Shown piece after piece: positions 17,848 to 26,241 of a stretch of DNA of 43,500 nucleotides. A model generated the notes under the pieces. It did no database searches and was not told the origin of the DNA. It saw only the letters and a list, made by a program, of their open reading frames with translations. How positions within the stretch are numbered: position 1 is the stretch's first letter; every line of letters begins with the position of its first letter. The position numbers were made by a program, and so were the translations under genes. This DNA comes from Clostridium sp. CAG:768 (GTDB taxonomy: Bacteria; Cyanobacteriota; Vampirovibrionia; Gastranaerophilales; Gastranaerophilaceae), in contig FR899629.1 in NCBI GenBank assembly GCA_000437435.1, forward strand, positions 1-43,500, read 5' to 3'.

Positions 17848-19596
17848 TTGAGAGAAAGATTACGAAGAAGAGAGCCGGAAAACGAAACAGAAAAGCGCAA
17901 TAAAACATTTGATCAAATTTTAGGATTTTTACACGTATTTTTTGCAGGCTTTATGACCCTGCTTATAATATATTTATTCTTTATTATGGTAGTTGATGTA
18001 GGCAAATACAGAGCTAGAGCAAGGAGTCAACGTGTTGGAAGAATTTTCTCAATGCGCGGAGATATTTTTGACAGAAACGGAATAAAACTTGCAACAGACA
18101 AAGTATATTCAGATGTCTATGCGCACCCCGCAGATTATGATCATTCTCCGGAAGATTTGGCAAAAATGCTTGCTCCATTGCTTAAAATGCCTAAAGACAC
18201 TCTTTTACAAAAACTTAAAAAACCTGGACCTGTTATTACACTAAAAAAAGATGTTGATAGAAATACCGCAAAACAAATTTCTAAATTACATTTAAGAGAA
18301 ATAAGTTTAGGCAAAAAAAATACACGAGAATACCCTCAAGGAACACTTGCAGCACACGTTTTAGGCTATTATAACTTTGATGCAGATATTGCAAATGGTA
18401 TTGAATATACTGCAAAAGATCGTTTGGAACACGTTATTAACACTGTTAAATACCAAAGGACTCGTGACGGAAAAATAATTTATGATTTTACGACAGATCC
18501 GGTAGCTACAACAACAAATCCAAAAGGAGAAGATGTTACCCTCACAATTGATGCTGCAATTCAGCACGTTTGTGAAAAAGAAATTGAAAAAATGGTAACA
18601 GAAAAACACGCTGAACGAGGAACTGTAATTGTAATGAATCCAAAAACTGGAGAAATCCTCGCGTATGCAGTATATCCAACATTTGACCCTAATAATTATA
18701 AAAAAGCAACTCCACAACAACTTAAAAACTGGACATTAACAGATGTATTTCCTCCAGGATCAACTTTTAAAACAATTACTGTTGCGAGTGCAATGGATTT
18801 AGGAAAAATTAATGAACATTCAACCGTACTTGATACAGGTAAAACAACTATTGGAAAATGGGAAATAAAAAACTACGATTATGATGTACACCCATATCCG
18901 GGTAACATTACCCTTGAATATTTATTTGAACATTCAAGTAATATCGGAGCTATTAATGTCGCAAAAACAATGTCCCCTGCAGAATTTTACGGGGTGTTGA
19001 AAAAATTCGGATTTGGGACTAAAACAGGCATTGATTTACCTGGAGAATCATCGGGTCTTTTACCATACTGGACATATTGGGATCAAGGAATCCAAGCTAC
19101 GATGTCTTATGGTTACGGGACATCTGTTACTGCAATTCAAATGATTTCAGCAGTACAAGCACTTGCAAATAACGGAGTAAGAATTACTCCACACATTATA
19201 AAATATTCTCAAGAAGAATATGATAATAAAATCCATCATACACAAGTAATACAACCAGAAACAGCTCAAGCAATTACAAGATTACTTGCAGCAAGTGTAA
19301 ATAATGGAAAATCTGTAATTAAAATGGATAAATATAATGTAGCAGCTAAGACAGGTACTTCGAGGAAGCCAAAAGAAGGTGGAAGCGGATATACACCATA
19401 TACTTATACATCAACAATAGGTTATCTTCCTGCTTCAGATCCTCAAATATTGGTATACGTAATGGTTGACAGCGCAAAAGTTGGTGCTATTTGGGGAAAC
19501 ACTGTTGCTGGGCCAGTATTCCACGAAGTCACAACTCAAATTGCAAGAATTCTTAACTTAAAACCTGATAAAATTACAACTGACAAGAAAAATTAA
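17848..19596 (+). CDS. ftsI: Class B penicillin-binding protein, FtsI/PBP3-like transpeptidase
   Basis: The 582-residue protein has a charged cytosolic N-terminus, one membrane span (about 28-50), a dimerisation domain, and a transpeptidase domain with all three motifs: S305-TFK308, S363-SN365 and K501-TGT504. It cross-links septal peptidoglycan. The direct link to murE matches the division/cell-wall (dcw) gene order and favours FtsI over an elongation PBP. The start is TTG at 17848 with AAGGGG six bases upstream; the nearby ATG at 17843 is followed at once by a stop. Confidence 0.9.
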   Translation: MRERLRRREPENETEKRNKTFDQILGFLHVFFAGFMTLLIIYLFFIMVVDVGKYRARARSQRVGRIFSMRGDIFDRNGIKLATDKVYSDVYAHPADYDHSPEDLAKMLAPLLKMPKDTLLQKLKKPGPVITLKKDVDRNTAKQISKLHLREISLGKKNTREYPQGTLAAHVLGYYNFDADIANGIEYTAKDRLEHVINTVKYQRTRDGKIIYDFTTDPVATTTNPKGEDVTLTIDAAIQHVCEKEIEKMVTEKHAERGTVIVMNPKTGEILAYAVYPTFDPNNYKKATPQQLKNWTLTDVFPPGSTFKTITVASAMDLGKINEHSTVLDTGKTTIGKWEIKNYDYDVHPYPGNITLEYLFEHSSNIGAINVAKTMSPAEFYGVLKKFGFGTKTGIDLPGESSGLLPYWTYWDQGIQATMSYGYGTSVTAIQMISAVQALANNGVRITPHIIKYSQEEYDNKIHHTQVIQPETAQAITRLLAASVNNGKSVIKMDKYNVAAKTGTSRKPKEGGSGYTPYTYTSTIGYLPASDPQILVYVMVDSAKVGAIWGNTVAGPVFHEVTTQIARILNLKPDKITTDKKN

Positions 19597-19606
19597 GGAG
19601 ATATAA

Positions 19607-21082
19607 ATGAAATTAGATGAATTAATTGAATATTTAGACTACAAAGATTTAATAAACTTTAAAAATATTGACATTACAGGAATTTCATATAATTCAAAAA
19701 CGACTAAAAAAGGTGATATTTTTGTATGCTTAGTTGGCGAACATACTGACGGACACGAATTTGCCCAAAATGCAATTGAAGCAGGAGCAGCTGCTCTATT
19801 AGTTGAAAAGAAAGTAGAAGGAACAAAAATTCCACAAGTTGTAGTAGCTTCTACTAGACATAAAATTGCTGATATTGCAGATAGATTCTATTCAAGTCCA
19901 TCAAAAGGAATTAATCTTATTGGGATTACTGGTACAAACGGAAAAACAACAGTAACTCACTTAATTCAAAAAATCTTTGAAGAAAACAATCAAAAATGTG
20001 CATTAATTGGAACATTAGGTTATAAATTATCTTCAAACGGAGAATATAGAGATGCAAAACATACAACACCACAAGCTCCAGAATTACAAGCTACTTTAAG
20101 AATGATTAAAGATGTCGAAAAAATTGATAATGTAGTAATGGAAGTAAGCTCTCACGCTTTAGATCAAAACCGTGTAGGCGGATGCAGATTTAACGGTGCC
20201 GTATTTACAAATCTTACTCAAGACCACTTGGATTACCACATTACAATGGACAATTATTTCAAAGCTAAAGCTTTACTTTTTGAACATTTGAAAGAAAATG
20301 ATTTTGCAGTAATAAATGCTGACGATGAATATGGTGACAGATTTATAAGTGTTGTTCCTGAAGGTGTAAGAGTTCTTACATACGGGGTAAGACAACAAAG
20401 CGATGTAATGGCAAGAAATATTAATTTCTCATTAAACGGTGCTGAATTTACATTAGTAGCAAATGCTAAAGAACACAAAGTAAATCTTCATATGAATGGT
20501 ATGTTCAGTGTATATAATGTCCTAGCAGCTGTCACAGCAGCTCTTGCAATAGGAATTGATATTGAAACAGCTCTAAAAGCGTTACAAAACGTAAAAGGAG
20601 TTGCAGGAAGATTTGAAGTAGTTGTAAAAAAACCTCTTGTAATTGTAGATTATGCACACACTCCTGACGGTTTGGAAAACGTGTTAAAATCAGCGAGAGA
20701 AATTACACCTGAAGATGGTAAATTAATATGCCTATTCGGTTGCGGCGGTGACAGAGATGCGACAAAACGTCCTAAAATGGGTGCTATCGCAGAAAAACTT
20801 GCAGATAAAATCGTAATTACAAGCGATAATCCAAGATCAGAAGATCCTCAAACCATAATTACAGATATCATTGCAGGTCTAAAATCCGTAAATACAGAAA
20901 GTGTAATTGTAGAACCTGACAGAGGAACAGCAATCGGCTTATTAAAAACAATTGCAAATAATAATGATGTAGTTGTAATTGCAGGAAAAGGACACGAAGA
21001 TTATCAAATATTAAAAGACAAAACAATTCACTTTGATGATAGGGAAGAAGCTAGAAAAGTTTTTGAAGTAAGTGTTATTTAA
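19607..21082 (+). CDS. murE: UDP-MurNAc-L-Ala-D-Glu:meso-diaminopimelate ligase
   Basis: The 491-residue Mur ligase has the ATP loop G109-TNGKTT115 and the DNPR motif (407-410) that marks meso-diaminopimelate-adding MurE enzymes, plus KGHEDYQI near the end. It adds meso-diaminopimelate to the peptidoglycan precursor in the cytoplasm. It starts 10 bases after ftsI with AAGGAG, so the two are one operon. Confidence 0.96.
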   Translation: MKLDELIEYLDYKDLINFKNIDITGISYNSKTTKKGDIFVCLVGEHTDGHEFAQNAIEAGAAALLVEKKVEGTKIPQVVVASTRHKIADIADRFYSSPSKGINLIGITGTNGKTTVTHLIQKIFEENNQKCALIGTLGYKLSSNGEYRDAKHTTPQAPELQATLRMIKDVEKIDNVVMEVSSHALDQNRVGGCRFNGAVFTNLTQDHLDYHITMDNYFKAKALLFEHLKENDFAVINADDEYGDRFISVVPEGVRVLTYGVRQQSDVMARNINFSLNGAEFTLVANAKEHKVNLHMNGMFSVYNVLAAVTAALAIGIDIETALKALQNVKGVAGRFEVVVKKPLVIVDYAHTPDGLENVLKSAREITPEDGKLICLFGCGGDRDATKRPKMGAIAEKLADKIVITSDNPRSEDPQTIITDIIAGLKSVNTESVIVEPDRGTAIGLLKTIANNNDVVVIAGKGHEDYQILKDKTIHFDDREEARKVFEVSVI

Positions 21083-21113
21083 AAAAGAGAGGCAATAGCC
21101 TCTCTTTTTTATA
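21083..21113. terminator. Terminator between murE and prepilin locus 2
   Basis: AAAAGAGAGGC, loop AATA, GCCTCTCTTTTTT; shared by the two converging genes. Confidence 0.85.
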
Positions 21114-21973
21114 TTACCAAGGATAATCATCTTTAATTTCCCACCCATCAATCATTATTAAAGTAGCACAAGCATCACCAGGCATCATATAACCACTACC
21201 TGAAGCTTTCGGATTACATGCCCCCCAAGCTGTTCCTAAAATTGCATCTCGATCATATTTATTAGTATTAAATGTATGTGGTTTAAATGTAGGATTTTTA
21301 TCACGATTATCAAAAATCCAAGTAAAAATATCTTTTCCAACAAAAGCATATTTACTTCGAGAGTTTCTTATATATACTCTTACTCTAGTCCAAGAATCAT
21401 CATATCTAAAAAAAGCATAAGCAAATGAATCTCCAGCCTTTATAACAACATAATGCCCAACTGTTGAATTTCCTCCACCTGGCTTTGATTTCAATGCAGC
21501 AGGAAGAGCTAAGCCAAGGCATCTTTCATTAATCCCACAAGTTTTATGAGCAACTACCTTAATATATGGTTCTATATAAGTCTGAACCCATTGTACTAAA
21601 TTATCCTTCTCATAATAACTCCAACCTGAAGGATCCCCATAATCTGCTTTTGCTCTTTCTACTATTTGATTTAATTCACTATAAGCTTTTTTTACACTCG
21701 TTGCGGTTGCTTTTTTTTGATAATTTGTAATTAACGAAGGTAAAGTCAATGCAGCTACAATGCCAATTATTCCTAATGTTATTAAAACCTCTGCTAATGT
21801 AAATCCCAAGCGTGCCGTTTGACTCGACACCAATTTTTTTAATACTCCTCGAAATCCTTGTGGCGCAAGCCCTAAATCGCCCCCCCCCCGACTGCTACGC
21901 AGGTAGACACTTCAGCAAAAGATTGAATACTCTTAAAAGATTTTTGTGTCTGATATGTTTGAAATCTTTTCAT
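21114..21973 (-). CDS. Type IV prepilin-like protein, frame-disrupted by a G10 tract (candidate phase-variable, OFF)
   Basis: The ATG at 21973 has GGGAG seven bases upstream. From it 28 codons run to MKRF...STCVAV, then ten G (21880-21889) lead to GCG-ATT-TAG, a stop. With 11 or 8 G the frame continues through DLGLAPQGFRGVLKK and SSQTARLG into FTLAEVLITLGIIGIVAALTLPSL; the ON product would be 286 residues with a 57-residue leader. The body ends with CATLIMIDGWEIKDDYPW. A TTG at 21833 with GAGGAG 11 bases upstream could allow weak expression of a 239-residue form that still carries the cleavage motif. The locus is divergent from the nagA-like gene. Confidence 0.8.
21880..21889. repeat. C10/G10 homopolymer in prepilin leader (locus 2)
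   Basis: Ten C on the plus strand, G on the coding strand, 84 bases after the ATG. Same length, same flanking G bases and same out-of-frame effect as loci 1 and 3. Confidence 0.9.
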
Positions 21974-22021
21974 ATATAGCTCCCTTCTTAATTTATAAAA
22001 TTAGATTATCATATTTTTAGC

Positions 22022-22050
22022 TCTATTTCAACTTATTGATGTATAATTAA
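22022..22050 (+). promoter_or_regulatory. Leaderless promoter with conserved 29-bp box, nagA-like gene
   Basis: The box TCTATTTCAACTTATTG plus TGTATAATTAA is repeated at 23790-23818 before ilvD with one mismatch. TATAAT (22042-22047) places +1 at 22054, the A of the ATG. No Shine-Dalgarno or canonical -35 is present. On the opposite strand TTGAAA within the box could be a -35 for the divergent prepilin. Confidence 0.6.
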
Positions 22051-22053
22051 GAT

Positions 22054-22962
22054 ATGAAAACAAAATTATTAATTGAACAACATTTCCACGGATGTTTTGG
22101 AATAGATTTTAATAAAGCATCAATAGACGACGTTTTATATTTATCAAGAGAAATTTTAAAATATGGTATAGGCGGAATATTCCCTACAATTGTAACTGAC
22201 AACGTAGAGAATACTAAGCGTGCAATTTCTATAATAAAAGAAGCCTCAAAAAGACAAACATCTGATATGGCTAAAATTTTAGGAATACATTTGGAAGGAA
22301 TTTTTCTTAACCCAGAAAAAAAAGGTATTCACAATCCTGAACATTTCCTAAAACTTACACCTGAAAATTACAAACTTATAGAAGATGACTTTATAAAAAT
22401 AATCACACTGGCACCTGAGCTTGATGATGGCTTATTGGATTATTTGTCTGATAAAAATATTAAAATCCAAGCAGGACATTGTACTGGCGGGAATTTAGCA
22501 AAATGTACAGGAGCAACACATCTTTTTAACGCAATGTCAGGAATTGCTCATAGAGGTTCTTCTACAACCCTTTCGGCTTTGATTAACGATAATATTTATA
22601 CAGAAATAATTGCAGACGGAATTCATGTATCAGATGATGCTTTAAAACTTGTATTTAAAACCAAACCTCAAGATAAAATTCTATTAATAAGTGACAGTCT
22701 GCCTATTACAAAAAGTAACTTAAAAGAAATGATATTTGCAGATGAAAAAGTTTATTATGATGGAATTAAAGCGACTTCTAAAGAAGGCACAATTGCAGGT
22801 AGCACAACTCTTATTCCTGACATAATAAAAAGACTTGCAAAAGTTAATTTATTTAATCCTGAATATATCACTAATCCATACAACTATCACAACATCGATA
22901 TAGAAGGATTTATTGAATGGGATAATGATTGGAATATATTAGACAAAATAAATATTAAATAA
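22054..22962 (+). CDS. NagA-like N-acetylglucosamine-6-phosphate deacetylase, short form
   Basis: The 302-residue amidohydrolase shows NagA motifs: QHFHGCFGIDF, GIHLEGIFLNPEKKGIH (metal-binding Glu), AGHCTGG, THLFNAM, DGIHVS and the catalytic-Asp region LLISDSLP. NagA makes glucosamine-6-phosphate and acetate in amino-sugar recycling. Typical members have about 380 residues; here the protein starts almost at the barrel (HFHG) and lacks most of the N-terminal beta-sandwich segment, so substrate or activity may differ. The start is leaderless (see promoter). Confidence 0.8.
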   Translation: MKTKLLIEQHFHGCFGIDFNKASIDDVLYLSREILKYGIGGIFPTIVTDNVENTKRAISIIKEASKRQTSDMAKILGIHLEGIFLNPEKKGIHNPEHFLKLTPENYKLIEDDFIKIITLAPELDDGLLDYLSDKNIKIQAGHCTGGNLAKCTGATHLFNAMSGIAHRGSSTTLSALINDNIYTEIIADGIHVSDDALKLVFKTKPQDKILLISDSLPITKSNLKEMIFADEKVYYDGIKATSKEGTIAGSTTLIPDIIKRLAKVNLFNPEYITNPYNYHNIDIEGFIEWDNDWNILDKINIK

Positions 22963-22963
22963 A

Positions 22964-23677
22964 TCATTTTTTATTATATAAATAATTTAAATTCCCTTTA
23001 CTCAAAACCCAACGAGTACATCTATCTCCTGCCTTATTAGAAATTCCCATACAAGTATCTTCCATTTCTTCATAAGACACATCAACTCCATCAGGTATAA
23101 CCCCTTTATTCGTTAATAGAAATTGAAACAGATTTTTTCCTAAAATAGATTTCTTATCTTTAACCCCATTTATATTTACATATATACGACCACAAAAATT
23201 TATATTCCCAGCTTGAGCAGAACAATTATTTGAATAAGCATGGAATGCTACAGAAACACCATCTGATGTTATAACTTTATACCGATGAGAACCTGTATCA
23301 AAATTATCATTCCAAGGATTTGTATTATTGAATCTATATGTTACACTATTAGGGAAACAACCTCGTTTTCCTTTGCAATCCTTTAAAATTTTCATATTTT
23401 TTATAAAATAACTCGCCATTACCTCTGCAGCAGCATAATTATTACCTGTAGTATACGGCATCCCCCAATATTCAGGAGTTTCGCTTTCTGCTACAGCCAT
23501 CATATAAGAACTAGACAACACAGAGTATATTTTTTAAACTCTAGCTATAATTTGCTTATCCCTAGCATTTCCGATAACTGAAGGCATTGTCATTGCAGCA
23601 ACAATACCAATAATCCCCAAAGTTATTAATACTTCTGCCAAAGTAAAACCTTGATGCTTTATATAATCAAACCCCAT
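22964..23677 (-). pseudogene. Type IV prepilin-like gene interrupted by an in-frame TAA
   Basis: From the ATG at 23677 the frame reads MGFDYIKHQGFTLAEVLITL and the rest of a pilin helix to DKQIIARV, then TAA at 23534-23536, then continues in the same frame KIYSVLSSSYMMAVAES to the end at 22964. Changing TAA to AAA would give ARVKKIYS, which matches the QLKKVYSTL of prepilin locus 3, so a single nonsense substitution explains the break. The intact product would be 237 residues, with C-terminal VNINGVKDKKSILGKNLFQF and three Cys. It lacks the homopolymer tract and has a short 10-residue leader. The 3' part from the GTG at 23521 is open but has no leader. Confidence 0.75.
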
Positions 23678-23683
23678 ATAATG

Positions 23684-23712
23684 AATATAACATATAGGAC
23701 AATATTTGTCAA
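23684..23712 (-). promoter_or_regulatory. Consensus leaderless promoter of the interrupted prepilin
   Basis: TTGACA (23707-23712), 17-base spacer, TATATT (23684-23689) on the minus strand; +1 falls at 23677, the A of the ATG. CTTGACAAATATT is shared with the promoter of prepilin locus 3. Confidence 0.7.
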
Positions 23713-23789
23713 GTTTTCATATATATCAAATAATTTCTAATAAAATTTCCATTACTTAATTTATATATTTAGACTTATATATTTTTCAT

Positions 23790-23818
23790 TCTATTTCAAC
23801 TTATTGGTGTATAATTAA
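23790..23818 (+). promoter_or_regulatory. Leaderless promoter with conserved 29-bp box, ilvD
   Basis: Same box as at 22022-22050, one base different. TATAAT at 23810-23815 places +1 at 23822, the A of the ATG. Confidence 0.6.
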
Positions 23819-23821
23819 ATT

Positions 23822-25471
23822 ATGAAAAGTAATAATATAAAAAAAGGGATAGCAAGAACTCCACATCGCGGACTTTTAATGGCAACTGGAGTTAGCAAAA
23901 AAAATATGAAAGCGCCTTTCATAGGTATAGCAAGCTCTTTTTCTGATCTGGTTCCTGGACATATCGGAATGAGAGATTTAGAACGACAAATTGAAAAAGG
24001 GATTCATAGTGCAGGCGGGCAATCATTTATTTTTGGAGTACCAGCAATCTGTGATGGAATTGCAATGGGACACAGTGGAATGAGATATTCTCTACCTTCA
24101 AGAGATTTAATCGCTGATTGTGTTGAAAGCGTTGCAGCTGCGCATCAATTAGACGGAATTGTTCTATTATCTAACTGCGATAAAATTACACCAGGAATGT
24201 TAATTGGGGCCTTAAGATTAAATATTCCTGCAATTATTGTAACAGCAGGTCCTATGCTTGATGGAGAGTGCAGAAGTCATCATAAATTAACAATGGTAAC
24301 AGGTTCATTTGAAGCTGTCGGGAAATTTAGAAAAGGAGAAATTTCAGAAGAAGAGCTACTTGCTTTAGAAGAAGAATCTTGTCCATCAGCAGGAGCATGT
24401 CAAGGAATGTATACAGCAAATACAATGGCTTGCCTTACAGAAGTAATGGGAATGAGCTTGCCATATTGTGCATCTTCATCAGCTGTATCTTCTAAAAAAC
24501 GCCGTATAGCTTTTGAAAGCGGAATGCAAATTGTTGAGCTTATAAAACAAGATTTAAAACCATCTGATATAATAACTAGAGAAAGTCTTAGAAACGCTAT
24601 CACTGCAGACTTAGCTCTTGGCGGTTCTACAAATACATTCTTACATATCCTTGCAATTGCAAATGCAGGAAATATTAATGTTACTCTAGATGACTTTGAA
24701 GAATTAAGCAAAAAAATACACCAAATTGTCAAAATTAATCCTTCTTCAACATTGACAATGGCAGATTTTCATAATGCAGGAGGAGTTCCTGCCGTAATCA
24801 AATCTCTTGAAAAACATCTTTCTGATACCCAAACAGTATCAGGAATTTTAATAAAAGAAATTGCAAAACAGGCTTGGAAAGAAGATGACATCATTCCTGA
24901 TTATGACAAATCAACCTACACTCAAGCAGGATTAAGCATTTTATACGGTAATCTTGCAAAAGATGGTTGTGTAATAAAAACATCAGGAGTAGCTCCTGAA
25001 TGTTATACATTCGAAGGGACTGCAAAAACATTTGATAGCGAAGAAGAAGCTATGACAGCTCTTGAAAATGATAAAATTAAAGAAGGAGATGTAATAGTAA
25101 TCCGTTATGAAGGTCCAAAAGGCGGTCCAGGTATGCGAGAAATGCTTGCTCCAACATCACTTTTAGTTGGTAAAGGATTAGGAAAAAAATGTGCCCTTAT
25201 CACTGACGGCAGATTTTCAGGAGCAACAAGAGGAATTTGCGTCGGACACATCTGTCCAGAAGCCGCAACTGGCGGAACTATTGCTTTAATAAGAAATGGC
25301 GATAAGATTAAAATAGATATCCCAAACCGTTTAATTGAACTACTTGTTGACGATAATGAACTTGAAAATCGTAAAAAGGATTTAAAACCTTTTGAGCCAA
25401 AAATTAAATCAGGTTACTTGTATAAATATTCACGAAACGTACAAGATGCTTCTCATGGGGCTATAGTATAA
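23822..25471 (+). CDS. ilvD: Dihydroxyacid dehydratase
   Basis: The 549-residue protein has the IlvD/Edd signatures SNCDKITPGM (C119), ESCPSAGACQGMYTANTMAC (C187, C193) and LITDGRFSGATRG near the C-terminus. The enzyme dehydrates dihydroxyacids to 2-keto acids in valine, isoleucine and leucine synthesis using an Fe-S cluster. No other branched-chain genes are in the window. Length is normal. The start is leaderless. Confidence 0.96.
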   Translation: MKSNNIKKGIARTPHRGLLMATGVSKKNMKAPFIGIASSFSDLVPGHIGMRDLERQIEKGIHSAGGQSFIFGVPAICDGIAMGHSGMRYSLPSRDLIADCVESVAAAHQLDGIVLLSNCDKITPGMLIGALRLNIPAIIVTAGPMLDGECRSHHKLTMVTGSFEAVGKFRKGEISEEELLALEEESCPSAGACQGMYTANTMACLTEVMGMSLPYCASSSAVSSKKRRIAFESGMQIVELIKQDLKPSDIITRESLRNAITADLALGGSTNTFLHILAIANAGNINVTLDDFEELSKKIHQIVKINPSSTLTMADFHNAGGVPAVIKSLEKHLSDTQTVSGILIKEIAKQAWKEDDIIPDYDKSTYTQAGLSILYGNLAKDGCVIKTSGVAPECYTFEGTAKTFDSEEEAMTALENDKIKEGDVIVIRYEGPKGGPGMREMLAPTSLLVGKGLGKKCALITDGRFSGATRGICVGHICPEAATGGTIALIRNGDKIKIDIPNRLIELLVDDNELENRKKDLKPFEPKIKSGYLYKYSRNVQDASHGAIV

Positions 25472-25475
25472 TTAC

Positions 25476-25504
25476 TTGACAAATATTCCAAAATAATAAA
25501 TAAT
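25476..25504 (+). promoter_or_regulatory. Promoter of prepilin locus 3
   Basis: TTGACA (25476-25481), 17-base spacer, AATAAT (25499-25504); +1 near 25511, giving a short leader that includes GGAGG at 25517-25521. Confidence 0.6.
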
Positions 25505-25528
25505 GATAAAAAATATGGAGGTTGAAAA

Positions 25529-26220
25529 ATGTTTATTCAAGAAGCTTTGAGAGTGCCCCCCCCCCGCGAAACATAAGTAGTTCTAAGGGATTTACTCTTG
25601 CGGAAATTTTAATCACTCTCGGTATTATTGGTATAGTTGCGGCAATGACTATGCCGAGTTTAATTGCTAATTATCAAGAACGCGTAATTGTAAGTCAATT
25701 AAAAAAAGTGTATTCAACTCTATCACAAGCTATTAAAATGGCAGAATCTGAATATGGAGAAATTTCAGAATGGCCTTTAAAAGACGGGGATATGAACTCT
25801 ACCAATACTATCTATACATATTACATAAAACCATACCTAAATATAACAAAAGAATGTAAAAATTCTGCAGAATGTTTTAGTCAATATAATATTCAAATGG
25901 CACAATATTACACATTTCAATTAAATGATGGAAGTATGATTGCACTCGATCTTAATAACAAAGATGAAAATCCAGATAGCTTATTTACCTCATATGGAAT
26001 TAAAAATGTTACTTTAAGAAATTTCATTAGTATTACTGTTGATGTTAACGGCAACAAAAAACCAAACAAGTCAGGAGAAGATGTCTTTAGATTCTTCGTA
26101 ACTCAAAAAGGACTTATGCCATTAGGAATAGATCTAGATACAAAAACAGCAAAAAATAGATGTAAAAAAACTCCTCGAAGTGCTAATTATTGTAGCGCAT
26201 ATATGTTAACTAAATATTGA
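25529..26220 (+). CDS. Type IV prepilin-like protein, frame-disrupted by a C10 tract (candidate phase-variable, OFF)
   Basis: The ATG at 25529 lies seven bases after GGAGG. Its frame reads MFIQEALRVPPPRET and stops at TAA because of ten C (25556-25565). With 11 or 8 C it continues as RNISSSKG-FTLAEILITLGIIGIVAAMTMPSL; the ON product would be 230 residues with a 21-residue leader. A TTG at 25522 is already in frame with the pilin body (MKNVYSRSFESAPPPRN), but it touches the GGAGG with no spacer, so efficient use is unlikely. The body has VDVNGNKKPNKSGEDVFRFFV and four Cys. It follows ilvD and precedes a leaderless Fe-S gene. Confidence 0.8.
25556..25565. repeat. C10 homopolymer in prepilin leader (locus 3)
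   Basis: Ten C on the coding strand (the other two loci have G on the coding strand), 27 bases after the ATG and flanked by G on both sides. Confidence 0.9.
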
Positions 26221-26226
26221 TATCTA

Positions 26227-26235
26227 TGCTATCAT
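26227..26235 (+). promoter_or_regulatory. Leaderless extended -10 promoter of the Fe-S oxidoreductase
   Basis: TGC-TATCAT (hexamer 26230-26235) puts +1 at 26242, the A of the ATG; no Shine-Dalgarno. Confidence 0.55.
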
Positions 26236-26241
26236 TTAAGT

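Noticed and set aside
18361..18720. Antisense 119-codon frame within the ftsI-like gene
   Set aside because: Shadow of a conserved coding region; Cys- and Phe-rich composition typical of antisense reading.
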